Assembly (NCBI GenBank): GCA_934500865.1
Contig: CAKSUD010000002.1
Span: 1-54,819, forward strand
Length of the DNA stretch: 54,819 nucleotides
Source: an uncultured Clostridia bacterium
GTDB lineage: Bacteria; Bacillota; Clostridia; TANB77; RGIG9151
Direction: 5' to 3'
The notes under the pieces are model-generated. The model was not told the DNA's origin. It saw only the letters and a program-made list of their open reading frames with translations, and did no database searches. This document shows, piece by piece, positions 44,617-54,131 of this stretch. The translations under genes and the position numbers were made by a program. How positions within the stretch are numbered: position 1 is the first letter of the stretch; each line of letters opens with the position of its first letter.

Positions 44617-47600
44617 ATGTTTAAAAAAATTCAAAAGCGTTTATTCGTTATTTTGCTTACGGTTACCATAATCGCGGCAGAATGTGCGGTATCATTTTTC
44701 CCCGTAGCAGCAGCAAGTTACAGCACAAATGACGGATATTTCCATGACCAAGGCGGCGACTATATGTCGCCTGTGGCACCCACCTCTTCACAGGCGGTAA
44801 CCTTAAAGCTTCGTACACCGTCTGCTGATTCAAGTAAAAATGACAAGATATATATACGCTATACTACTAATAATGGTGATAGTTGGACTGATATTTCTAT
44901 GACAAAAACAGGCTCGATATTAGACGGCATATTTGATATTTGGCAAGGAACTATACCTGCTACAAGCAGTCGTTATTATTATCAGTTCAAGTTAGTTGAT
45001 GATGGTTTAATATGGGATACTACAAATTATTTTGGGTTAGGCGGAAAGAGTAGTAGTCAGCTGCCAATCGCAAACTGTTATCAGGTATGGCCGAATTTTT
45101 CGACGCCTGAATGGTCACACGGCGCTTATTGGTATTATGTAGCACCAACATCTTTCTTTAATGGTGACAGCCTTAATGATATAGGTGGGGATATGTCTGA
45201 CTATGCAAGCGGTAAAAAAATGAACGCTGACCACTACAAAGCTACCTATGGCGGAGATGTTAAGGGTGTCAGTAAAAAGCTTTCATACATAAAAGACCTC
45301 GGTTGTACAGGTGTTTATCTTAATCCCTTACATTTATCATATAATGCAATCGGCTATGGTATTATGAATAACTATATGCTTGATTCACAGTATACTACCG
45401 AAAACGAATATAAGCAGTTTGTGAACAGCGCACATAACAACGATATGCGAGTTATGTTCGATGTTTTGGCTCACTCCGTAATTGATGCTAATGTTTGGTT
45501 TAACTCCTATAATAAATATCCTGTAGTGGGTGCATATAATTCTGCAAGTAGTGCTTTCCGTAATATGTTCCATTTTGACAGTAACGGTGCTGTAACTAAA
45601 TTTCTATCATCAAATGCGCTTGATTATGCAAATGATGTTACAAAGAATTTAATGTATAAAAATGAGGACTCTTATTTAAGCCGTTATTTAAGTGACGAAT
45701 ACGGTGCAGATGCTCTACGTTTTGATGCAGGTGCACATCTTTACGGAACAGGACTTACCATAAATCGGATAACCGAAGATTTAACTAGTACATTGAAGTC
45801 AAGATATCCCGATAAGCTTCTTATTTGCGAGAATTACTCCGATGATAGTAATTCTACATCGCATTTAACGAGTGGTTGGGATACCTGCTGGAATACGCCA
45901 ATGATTTATTGGATCAGAGGTCTTGCAGAGGGCACGCAGACAATAAGTGGTTTTGTATATCGCAGTATACATGATGTACTTACTTGGCCGCGTGATATGG
46001 TGCTTTCCATGCAACAGCTTATAACCTCTCACGATCTTGAGCGTTTACAAAATTCAGCAGATGAAACAGGCAGAAGAATGGCAAGAATTTTCCAAATGAC
46101 CTACGTTGGTTCTCCAATGCTTTATTATGGTGATGAAACCGATGCTGAGAGTCTTTACAACAGCAAGATAGAGCAATTTGACTGGAATAAAGATAACTGG
46201 AATATGAATACCTATAATCTTGTAAAGGGTTTAGGTCAGCTTAGAAATGAATATACCTGTCTTAAAAACGGTGTTGTAAAGTTCGGTCAGTCAGATAACG
46301 ACGCAAAGACATTAAGTATGGCTCGTTGGGATAAAAATGGTGCTGTAATTTCTTTGCTTAACGGAAATAACTCTGCTGTGGATATGAGCGTAAACGTTGC
46401 GCAGTTTGAGGTTGCAAACGGTACAGTTCTCACAGACTATTTTACAGGCAAAACCTATACTGTATCAAACGGTAGCATAACTGCAAGCGTACTTGCAGGC
46501 GGTACTGTTTTGGTAACAGGCGGAAATACAGTTTCAACTATCGGCAAATACAACAAAACACTTTTAGGAGGTAGTGGCACTGCTACACTCGGTAGCGATT
46601 CAACTACCATTACATTAAGCGGCAAAGGCTCTGTTACAACCACATCCGACAGCGGACTTTTTGTATATAGCGAGGCTGACAGCGGTTTTGAGCTTGGAGC
46701 TGATGTTAGCACCACAGGAACAGTTGCACTTGCTTTGCGTGATACAAAAGATGCACAGTCAAAAGGCTACTATGCAGTAGTAAACGGTAGTAATAAAACT
46801 ATTTCTGTTTATAAGCGTGAAGCCAATAATCAAGCGTCAACACTTGTTACAACCGCAAATTATACCGACAGTATCCTTAAAATTAAGCTTGTGAGAAGCG
46901 GTAATAATGATTTTAGTGTTCAGACTTTTGAAAAATCCGCTTGGACAACTGTTGCTAATTCACAGGTTAAGTTCTCATTAAGTTCAAAACTCTATGCGGG
47001 CGCAATCAATTTAAGCGGTACTGCTACAATAGGCAATATGGGTATTACTATTTATGACAACACCTATTATGACGGATTTATAAGTGATAAGATAGTTGCG
47101 GAATCCGCTACTTATACTGTACAAAACATTTCACTTGATAAGACTGTTTATGGTAAAGCAAAGCTTTCTTCTGAAATCTACACAGAGAGAACAGGCAACA
47201 CAAACGGCGGCTACGATGCGCTTATTGTACACCTTGGTAATGTAACACACACCAGTGCTTCTTGGAGCGAAGATGTAACAGGTGATTGGTACTTGTATTT
47301 ATCCCGTGAATACGGCTTAGAAATGCGTGTTAAAAAGTTGGACGGTTCTGAATGGTATTGGGGTGCACATTATAAAACCCTTAATTATCCTGACAGTAAT
47401 AGTCTTGAATTTAAAGGTCCGTATACCTTAAAATATGCTTTATCAAATGATAATTTAAAAGTTTGGATTAACGGACAGCTTATGTATGATTACGATTATA
47501 CATCTTGGTTTTCTGTTTATAGCGGAAATGTTACGACCAAATTAAATTTCTTTGCTACCGGATATGGTATGACTGAAAGCAGAACTCCTGTTACAAAGGT

Positions 47601-50502
47601 AACAGATTACAAGGTCTGGACAGATGAAACGGATAATAATACCTTGTCAGCAAGCTTTGCCGCTTCGGGAAATTATACTGTATCAGGCGGCAAACTAAAA
47701 TTCACAGCAAGCGGTCTCAACACCTATCTTAACACAGCTCCCCAAACAGACTGGACAGTTAAAACAGTTGTAGGCGCTACTTCGGGCTATGCAGGCGCAG
47801 CAGCCTATGCAAACGAAAATGACTTTATTTTAGGCGGAAGAAACGGTGGCAAAATAATCCTTGCAAGGGTAATCGGCGGCAATGTTGTTGCTTATGATGC
47901 TGTTGCAGATAAAAGAACAACAGCGGAATTGCAGCTACAACTTCAAAAGGTAGGTAACTATTTCTCGCTTTCATACCGTTATAATGACGAATATGAGTGG
48001 AAAACACTTTCTAACCGTATTTTCGCATCTTATACAACACTTGAATATGGTCTTGCGGCAAGCAATACAGCCGAATTTGATTATATTACCTTAGGTAATA
48101 TGATTGATGAAGGTGTATCACTTTGCACACCTATAAGTAAAGGGAATGAGGTTGAGTTTAATTATTCAAAATTAAATTCTGTTACAAATATGGTAAAGTG
48201 GAATGCACCGTCAGGCACTTGGGAGAATGTTGCAGGCGGACTTTCACAAACAGGCACAAGTGAAAGCTATTATGTTACAAAATCACAGTTTGCTGATTTT
48301 AAAGCTGAGGTAACACTCGGTGTCAGTGGTAGCGGTTATTCAGGCGTTATTTTTGCAAGCGAAAACGGAAAAATAACAAATGGATATTCTCTAACACTTA
48401 AACAAAACGGAGTATTGTATCTTAATATAGATAATAGTCTATATGATATGAAAAACGTTTCGTTTGATGCAGATGGCAAGTTAAGAATTATAATTGAGCG
48501 TATAGGCGACAGAATTATTATTTACACAAATCAAAACCCTACGGTTGCATTTAATATTTTGGATACAACATATACAGAGGGTTATTTCGGATTTACAACC
48601 AGTAATGCAGAAGGTTATTTTGGGAATTATACAGTATTCTCATTAGCTGATAGTTGGACTGAAGAAACAACTACCTACATTGGTTCTGATAGAATTACTT
48701 ATGCTGATAATTCCGTAAGACTGAATGCTAACAGCGAAAAGACAGTAGCTTTACATCAAAAAGGAATTAGCTATACTGATGTGTTAGCAAGTGTTGAGTT
48801 AAGCTACACTACTGCTGAAAACAGCTACGCAGGTCTTTCATTTGCTTCTACAGAGGGTACAAATCCTTTTGATAAGGGAATAGTAATAGCACTTAAAGAC
48901 AATAGTACTGTTGTTGTTTTAAAGGATGGTACAGAGGTTGCATCAGAATTGATTACTGCAAACTCAAGTAATCAGCTCAGTGTAAGCATTAAAAACGGCA
49001 AATATGAGATTTTCTTTAACGACCTTATCGCACCTGTTCTTACATATTACGGCGGTAAAATGGGCGGTAATGTAGGTGTCGCTGCCAAAAATGTAGATGC
49101 AGCATTTACTAGCCTTATAATTGATGATATAAGCGGTACAAACGTATTTGATTCACTTGGATACTATAAAGCAAGTGTGAATTCTGCTTCTAAAAGTGTG
49201 GTTGAAGGTGAGATAGTAACTTTACACACTCCAACAAACAGCTTAGGCTATACAAATAACGGCTATTCATATAGCATTGTTAATAATTCGGGTCTGGTAA
49301 ATACTGAGTATTTTGCCCTTAGCAGCTCGAATTTTGAGGCAGATGGTTGCTATGAGGTGTCAGGTATTCTAAAGAGTGGTGCGTATACTAGCAATAGTAA
49401 TATGGATCTCTATTACGCTATTACAGTAGCATTCAGAAAGGTTACATATAGTGATGGTACATCAGGATATTTAAAGCTCGCTTTAACAAAGGCAAGCGGT
49501 GGTATTTCTATAATTTTTGATAACGATTATTATGAAGCAAATAATAGAAAATACCTTAAGTATGATGTTAAATATGATGACGGTACATACATACGAAATG
49601 ACAATATAGATAATCGCTTTAGAATCATAAGTGATGATAAAACAGTTTCTGTATGGCTCAATGGTACTCTTGTTATAGATAGCTTTGATTATTCTGCTAA
49701 AGCTACAAATGTAGCACCCGCTGCAGGTATTGGATATAATTGTTGCAGATGCAATATAACTGATTTTACTATCAATAAAGCTTCATCCTCAAGTACTATA
49801 ATTAAAAATGTAGGTACGAACGGGTTTATTACGCTTTCTAACGATTCACCAACAGCAGGCGAAAAGGTTACTATCACGAAGAACGGAATAATTGCAAGCG
49901 GTACATTTAATGTTTATTATCTTAATTATGATAAGGTTGAAAAGATAGTTGCTGAAAGAATAGGTTATCGTGAAGATGAATCAAGTGTAGATACATATAG
50001 CTTTGTTATGCCTGATACAGAAAATCCGGTTGTTATCACCTGTGATTTTACTGATGACACTACGGCTAATATTTCAGCACTTGGTGCACAATATCGTGAA
50101 AACGGTACTAAAGCGGATATTCGTTTTGGCACAAGATTGGGTTATAAGGTTACAGATGGCATTATTACAGTAAGTGATGTCGATTATGAGCTTATTGAAA
50201 CCGGTACACTTATAACTACAGTTACAGCACTTAATACGGTGGAGGGTACACACGAAGAACTCGTAACACTTGGTTCAGAGTCACTTTGGGGCGAACAGCA
50301 CAAATATATTAAAAATGTAAAACGCACAAAGTATTATGACTACTGTAATGAATATATTGATTTTGCTGTTTCTGTTACAGGAATAAGCGATTTTGATAAG
50401 GTTTATGTAGCAAGAGGATATGTGCTTACAAAGGATACAAGCGGAAATAATGTTGTATTCTACACAGATGTTATTTATCGTACTGTAAACGGAGTTAAAT
50501 AA
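44617..50502 (+). CDS. Giant secreted GH13 (neopullulanase-like) multi-module enzyme
   Basis: GGAGG lies before ATG 44617; 1961 residues. Signal peptide (to about 33, PVAAAS), N domain (YFHDQGGDYMSPVAP, about 42-155) and GH13 barrel (about 160-590). This copy has the complete catalytic set: region I FDVLAHSV with His, Asp370 (LRFDAGAHLYG), Glu405 (CENYSD) and the HD pair His472-Asp473 (TSHDLERL). A long series of beta modules follows (about 650-1740), one like that of the protein at 24481. A MPDTENPVVIT-type domain comes next, and a C-terminal domain (about 1815-1961) with YVARGYVLT and YTDVIYRTV, as in other Clostridial surface proteins. No LPxTG or dockerin is seen. It is probably the main extracellular depolymerase. 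Confidence 0.85.
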   Translation: MFKKIQKRLFVILLTVTIIAAECAVSFFPVAAASYSTNDGYFHDQGGDYMSPVAPTSSQAVTLKLRTPSADSSKNDKIYIRYTTNNGDSWTDISMTKTGSILDGIFDIWQGTIPATSSRYYYQFKLVDDGLIWDTTNYFGLGGKSSSQLPIANCYQVWPNFSTPEWSHGAYWYYVAPTSFFNGDSLNDIGGDMSDYASGKKMNADHYKATYGGDVKGVSKKLSYIKDLGCTGVYLNPLHLSYNAIGYGIMNNYMLDSQYTTENEYKQFVNSAHNNDMRVMFDVLAHSVIDANVWFNSYNKYPVVGAYNSASSAFRNMFHFDSNGAVTKFLSSNALDYANDVTKNLMYKNEDSYLSRYLSDEYGADALRFDAGAHLYGTGLTINRITEDLTSTLKSRYPDKLLICENYSDDSNSTSHLTSGWDTCWNTPMIYWIRGLAEGTQTISGFVYRSIHDVLTWPRDMVLSMQQLITSHDLERLQNSADETGRRMARIFQMTYVGSPMLYYGDETDAESLYNSKIEQFDWNKDNWNMNTYNLVKGLGQLRNEYTCLKNGVVKFGQSDNDAKTLSMARWDKNGAVISLLNGNNSAVDMSVNVAQFEVANGTVLTDYFTGKTYTVSNGSITASVLAGGTVLVTGGNTVSTIGKYNKTLLGGSGTATLGSDSTTITLSGKGSVTTTSDSGLFVYSEADSGFELGADVSTTGTVALALRDTKDAQSKGYYAVVNGSNKTISVYKREANNQASTLVTTANYTDSILKIKLVRSGNNDFSVQTFEKSAWTTVANSQVKFSLSSKLYAGAINLSGTATIGNMGITIYDNTYYDGFISDKIVAESATYTVQNISLDKTVYGKAKLSSEIYTERTGNTNGGYDALIVHLGNVTHTSASWSEDVTGDWYLYLSREYGLEMRVKKLDGSEWYWGAHYKTLNYPDSNSLEFKGPYTLKYALSNDNLKVWINGQLMYDYDYTSWFSVYSGNVTTKLNFFATGYGMTESRTPVTKVTDYKVWTDETDNNTLSASFAASGNYTVSGGKLKFTASGLNTYLNTAPQTDWTVKTVVGATSGYAGAAAYANENDFILGGRNGGKIILARVIGGNVVAYDAVADKRTTAELQLQLQKVGNYFSLSYRYNDEYEWKTLSNRIFASYTTLEYGLAASNTAEFDYITLGNMIDEGVSLCTPISKGNEVEFNYSKLNSVTNMVKWNAPSGTWENVAGGLSQTGTSESYYVTKSQFADFKAEVTLGVSGSGYSGVIFASENGKITNGYSLTLKQNGVLYLNIDNSLYDMKNVSFDADGKLRIIIERIGDRIIIYTNQNPTVAFNILDTTYTEGYFGFTTSNAEGYFGNYTVFSLADSWTEETTTYIGSDRITYADNSVRLNANSEKTVALHQKGISYTDVLASVELSYTTAENSYAGLSFASTEGTNPFDKGIVIALKDNSTVVVLKDGTEVASELITANSSNQLSVSIKNGKYEIFFNDLIAPVLTYYGGKMGGNVGVAAKNVDAAFTSLIIDDISGTNVFDSLGYYKASVNSASKSVVEGEIVTLHTPTNSLGYTNNGYSYSIVNNSGLVNTEYFALSSSNFEADGCYEVSGILKSGAYTSNSNMDLYYAITVAFRKVTYSDGTSGYLKLALTKASGGISIIFDNDYYEANNRKYLKYDVKYDDGTYIRNDNIDNRFRIISDDKTVSVWLNGTLVIDSFDYSAKATNVAPAAGIGYNCCRCNITDFTINKASSSSTIIKNVGTNGFITLSNDSPTAGEKVTITKNGIIASGTFNVYYLNYDKVEKIVAERIGYREDESSVDTYSFVMPDTENPVVITCDFTDDTTANISALGAQYRENGTKADIRFGTRLGYKVTDGIITVSDVDYELIETGTLITTVTALNTVEGTHEELVTLGSESLWGEQHKYIKNVKRTKYYDYCNEYIDFAVSVTGISDFDKVYVARGYVLTKDTSGNNVVFYTDVIYRTVNGVK

Positions 50503-50510
50503 ACATTTTT

Positions 50511-50548
50511 TGCTCACCGAGACAGTGGTGCCTTGGTGAGCACTTTTA
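50511..50548 (+). terminator. Terminator-like hairpin of unit 3
   Basis: TGCTCACCGAG (50511-50521) pairs with CTTGGTGAGCA (50532-50542) in an 11-bp stem with one G-T pair, followed by only CTTTTA before the intron-like sequence starts. The T-tract is short, as if cut by the insertion. Confidence 0.65.
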
Positions 50549-50780
50549 GTGTGCTCGGCACGCGTAATAACTTGGTGGTGAAAATCCGCTACAGGCTTGG
50601 CAGTAGGAACTGTTAGCCGAAGACAAGGGCATCCGCCGTGAGACGGAGTCTGAAAGAAGTCGGATTCGGAGACTTAAAAGTGTCTCTGCGGGCAAAGCCT
50701 CGCTCTGACGAACAGAAACTGAATATAAGGCATTCTTTGTACTAAGAAAAGATTTAATGCTTACGGAAATGCTATAGAGG
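50549..50780 (+). mobile_element. 5' remnant of a second group II intron (no protein)
   Basis: GTGTGCTCGGCACGCG at 50549 fits the start of many Clostridial group II introns. It is followed in order by domain I-like pieces that I recognise from such introns: GGTGGTGAAAATCC, AGTAGGAACTGTTAGCC, GGGCATCCGCCGTGAGACGG, TCTGAAAGAAG, TCTGACGAACAG and ATATAAGG. No maturase gene, domain V or domain VI follows, so the right side is lost; the 3' limit given is approximate. It begins directly after a terminator hairpin. It is unrelated in sequence to the intact intron at 1795. Confidence 0.6.
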
Positions 50781-50854
50781 AATATATGCCAATTCAGAAT
50801 TTATATGGATGATTGGAATAATGCGATATAGAATAAAGTATTTCTTAAATAACA

Positions 50855-50900
50855 GAGCGACGAGCTTGTGAAAAGCAAGTTTGGCGCTCGTTCTTTTTTT
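50855..50900 (+). terminator. Strong rho-independent terminator
   Basis: GAGCGACGAGCTTG (50855-50868) pairs with CAAGTTTGGCGCTC (50876-50889) with one mismatch and two G-T pairs, followed by a run of seven T. No gene ends just before it, so it may belong to the lost part of the intron or of the integrated element. Confidence 0.8.
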
Positions 50901-51310
50901 ATTCGACAAAATAACACATAATTCTACATTTTAAAGGGGGCGGCACCGATGTACAGTATAAACCTTGCTGCATACAAAACAAGGGAAAGAATGAGCGCGC
51001 CATAGGCGACTGCAAGGTGAGTAAGTGAAAAATAAAAGAAGGCATAAGGTGAAGATATAGCTGTAAGGGGTTTAAAACTCCGAACAAGCTGTATTTTAAA
51101 GAAAGCGGGCTGTAATAATGCCCGTAAAATTAACGAAATTAAAGAAGAAAAGACCAATAAAATTGCCGCCCGAAAAGGCTTTGAAATTGGTCGGACCTTT
51201 TGCGTTCTGTATATAAAGCAGCTGCGGCGGCGGTGTAAATGCGGCTGCCGCAGCCCTCCGTATCAATCGTTTTTGAGATTTTCAGGAATGATTGAACGGA
51301 GGAAAATAAA
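50901..51310 (+). other. Gene-free, structured leader before the sigma-like gene
   Basis: Only very short frames are seen, none supported. Two inverted repeats stand out: GACCAAT/ATTGGTC (51152-51158 with 51186-51192), enclosing a GCC...GGC pair, and a 10-bp GC-rich hairpin GCTGCGGCGG/CTGCCGCAGC (51221-51230 with 51245-51254). They lie just before the sigma-like gene and could form a regulatory leader. Composition returns to the more GC-rich type of the ICE part. Confidence 0.45.
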
Positions 51311-51880
51311 TTGAAAAGTATTTTTTTAGTATGGAAAGATAAAAACTGTAACGGGGAAAATCCCGAATGGATACATATGACTGCAAAAGAATTTTTTGAA
51401 TTCAAGCAGAAGCCCGAAAACTCGGAAAGAAAATTTGTTCAGGTAGAGGATAAGAATTTGTCCTCAAAATACTCGGTTATCTTTATTGAGGCAAATAAAG
51501 AGCTGTATAAAAAATGCAATGCCGAACACAGCGAAGATATGCGCAGAAAAGAGGAAAAGAAAAAATACCCGCGCAGATTTGTATCTTTGGATAAGCTGCG
51601 GAGCGATGACTCGGAAACAGATAATCATGAGAGATATTCGGATAACAGGTGGGAGGAAGAATATATATTGGACAAGCTCCAAGCGGAGGAACTGCATAAG
51701 GCGATAGAGCAGCTTACCGAAAAGGAAAAAAGAACCTTTGAGGTAATAACGTTCGCCGTTTTGCAGGGTATCAGCGAAAGGGAACTGGCAGTATCTTTGG
51801 GTATTCCTCAAAAGACTTTAAATTGCCGAAAACAAAAAATATTTAACAAACTTAAAAAAATTTTCGCTCAAAACAAGTAA
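51311..51880 (+). CDS. Sigma-70 region 4-like regulator of the ICE
   Basis: TTG 51311 is preceded by CGGAGG at about 8 bases. The 189-residue protein has a variable, charged N-terminal half (MKSIFLVWKDKNCNGENPEW...) and a C-terminal sigma-70 region 4 helix-turn-helix: AIEQLTEKEKRTFEVITFAV, then GISERELAVSLGIPQKTLNC with the recognition helix. No region 2 is present, so it is not a full sigma factor. Proteins of this kind lie just before the recombinase genes of Clostridial conjugative elements and are thought to control them. Confidence 0.78.
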   Translation: MKSIFLVWKDKNCNGENPEWIHMTAKEFFEFKQKPENSERKFVQVEDKNLSSKYSVIFIEANKELYKKCNAEHSEDMRRKEEKKKYPRRFVSLDKLRSDDSETDNHERYSDNRWEEEYILDKLQAEELHKAIEQLTEKEKRTFEVITFAVLQGISERELAVSLGIPQKTLNCRKQKIFNKLKKIFAQNK

Positions 51881-52203
51881 AACCGTACTGTAATATAGTA
51901 GAGGGCAAAAAAACGACCTCTGCGAACATTGAAAAAAGAATAGTACAGCGCATCCTTTACCTTCCTTCTGCTGTCGGGCAACCGATAAGCCACTTGAACT
52001 CTGTTCAGACGGTACGGCGCATCCGTAACGATGGCGATGACAGGCAGAAGAATTAAAGATACTTCCGTCACGAGCAATCGGGCGGCCCGCGGAGATCCCG
52101 GGGGTGGTGAGATTCCAATGAGGCAAAATGCATTGCCGGAGGGTGCGTTCCCAGTGTTCGGGGCGTCGTGGACAAATACGGACAAAACAAACGATTGATA
52201 CTG
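51881..52203 (+). other. Gene-free region between the sigma-like and small ICE genes
   Basis: No convincing gene on either strand. Part of it is GC-rich (around 52080-52180, with GGCGGCCCGCGG and CCCGGGGG). It could hold a promoter, an attachment or transfer-related site, or a decayed gene; I see no repeat that decides this. Confidence 0.35.
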
Positions 52204-52247
52204 AAATGACCGTAACCGTTCTTAAAAAACAGTTGCGGTCATTTTTC
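52204..52247 (+). terminator. Terminator before the small ICE gene
   Basis: AAATGACCGTAAC (52204-52216) pairs with GTTGCGGTCATTT (52232-52244) with one G-T pair, followed by a short T run. Confidence 0.7.
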
Positions 52248-52322
52248 CTAATTGGTTTTACGGGAACGGTATAACGGCATACCGCTGCCGTAAGATCAAT
52301 TAAAATATGGAGGTAAAATATT

Positions 52323-52481
52323 ATGAAAACCCGTAACAGCGCATTCTACCGTGAGATATGTATTCTTAGGATACTTGTTAAAATGGGGTACATAGATAAA
52401 AAGGCTTTGCCCTACATTATAGATATAGCGGCAAAGGATTATAACAGTGATTTAATAGTTGATAACCGAAATATGTCTTAA
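52323..52481 (+). CDS. Small ICE protein of 52 residues
   Basis: ATG 52323 follows GGAGG by about 7 bases. The product begins MKTRNSAFYREICILRIL and ends DYNSDLIVDNRNMS; it looks like a compact helical protein. Small proteins of this type are often coded between the sigma-like gene and the recombinase of these elements, possibly acting with the recombinase as a direction or expression control factor. The family is not securely recognised. Confidence 0.55.
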   Translation: MKTRNSAFYREICILRILVKMGYIDKKALPYIIDIAAKDYNSDLIVDNRNMS

Positions 52482-52569
52482 ATAAAAACATTTCAAAAAG
52501 ATGCATTTAAGTCTGGATTTATTCGAACCTATGTGGTATATATTGTGTCGGAAAGGAGAGTGAAAAGCG

Positions 52570-54131
52570 ATGGAAAGAACCGTGACGGCTATAAATGCTG
52601 CAACGCCCCAAGAGGGAAAGATAAGAACGGCAGCCTATTGCAGAGTTTCAAGCGATTCCGCCGATCAGCTTCACTCGTTCTCGGCACAGGTAAGATACTA
52701 TACCCGGCTTATCGGGGATAATGAGTGTATGGAGCTTGTGGATATATACGCAGACGAGGGGATAAGCGGAACAAAGACAAAAAATCGAGACGATTTTTGC
52801 AGGCTCATAAACGACTGCAAAAACGGAAAGATCGACCGTGTACTTACTAAATCGGTTAGCCGATTTGCAAGAAACACGGTCGATTCTATTATGTACGCAA
52901 GATTGCTTAAAGAAAACGGCGTGAGCATACTGTTCGAGAAAGAAAATATAGATACGGCATATATGTCAAACGAGGTGCTGCTTGCGGTGTCCGGCGCACA
53001 GGCCGAGGAAGAATCCATATCTATATCCAAAAATATGATATGGAGCATAAACCGCCGAATGAAAAACGGAACATACCTTGCAAGCCATACTCCGTATGGA
53101 TACAGAATAGAAAACGGCGAATATGTTATCGTAGAGAATGAGGCAGAGGTTGTAAAGCAGATATTTAAAAACTATCTTTCGGGCGTTGCAAAAAAGACAA
53201 TAGCAGATATGCTCAATTCAATGAATGTGCCTAACAGAGAGGGAACGCCTTGGCAGAGAAGCACGGTTGAGTATATTCTCGGAAACGAAAGGTATACGGG
53301 CAACGCTGTTTTTCAGAAAACATATACCGACGCGGCAGAGCCGTTTAAGAATAAGCCCAATAACGGTAAGGTGCCGAAATATTATGTTGAGGATACCAAT
53401 CCGCCGATAATCTCAAAAGAGGAATATGAGGCGGCGGTACGCCTTACCGAAGAAAGGAAAAACAGAAAGCCGTATGAAAAAACAGCCGACCGAACACTTA
53501 ACGGTAAGATTTGCTGTTCGTGCGGCGGAACATTCGGCAGGAAAAAGGTTTCAGGAAAAGCATATTGGTCGTGCAATATCCATGAATCCCACTCGGATAA
53601 ATGCAAGGCAAGGCGTGTACCCGAAGACGATATATACGAGGCATATATAACAGCAGTAAACAAGCTGCGGGAGTATAGGTGCGAAATATTGCTGCCTGCA
53701 ATACAGCAGACGGAAAACTATATCTTCGGGCAGGCAACAGCACTCTTAAAATAAAGGAGATAGACAGGGAAATCGCGGAATTAAGCGATAAGAATATCCT
53801 TATAACAAGACTTCACTCAAAGGGTATTATACGGAGCTTTGAATACTCGGAACAGATATCCGCAGTAAATTCCAAGATAACCGCATTGAGAAAGGAACGC
53901 ACAAGGCTCTTTGAGGAAAGAGATGAAAACGGCACACTTTCGGGGCTGAAAACGCTTAATAACAGGCTTGCGGATCTAAAGAAAACATTAACGGAGTTTA
54001 ATTCCGAACTGTTTGCCGAAACGGTTAAAGGCATCACCGTTCAGAACAACGGGGAAGTGCGGATAGAATTTACAGGCGGACTTACAGTATCCGAAAAAAT
54101 ACCGGACAGGAGAAGGTGCAGAGAAAAATGA
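52570..54131 (+). pseudogene. Large serine recombinase (integrase), interrupted by a -1 frameshift
   Basis: The first frame (52570-53754) holds the resolvase catalytic domain (AYCRVSSDS with Ser27 as likely nucleophile, then DEGISGTKTKNR and KSVSRFARN). The recombinase domain and a zinc ribbon (CCSCGGTFGRKK, later SDKCKAR) follow. It stops at residue 394 just where the coiled-coil should begin. The -1 frame continues the coiled coil (IKEIDREIAELSDKN to the C-terminal EKIPDRRRCREK, stop 54131). A missing A in TTAAAATAA (about 53740-53746) would explain it. Intact, the protein would be about 520 residues, as in related integrases. This could be mutation, sequencing error or slippage. Confidence 0.78.

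Noticed and set aside
50924..51157. Hydrophobic open frame on the minus strand
   Set aside because: No ribosome binding site, overlapping frames of the same kind, and no recognisable family; hydrophobic antisense frames are common in such sequence.
51119..51217. Short basic frame starting MPVKLTKLKKKRP
   Set aside because: It has no binding site and coincides with the inverted repeats of a likely structured leader; too short to support.
53735..53750. Programmed -1 frameshifting in the recombinase
   Set aside because: No proper X XXY YYZ heptamer and no clear downstream pseudoknot; a lost A in the run is simpler.
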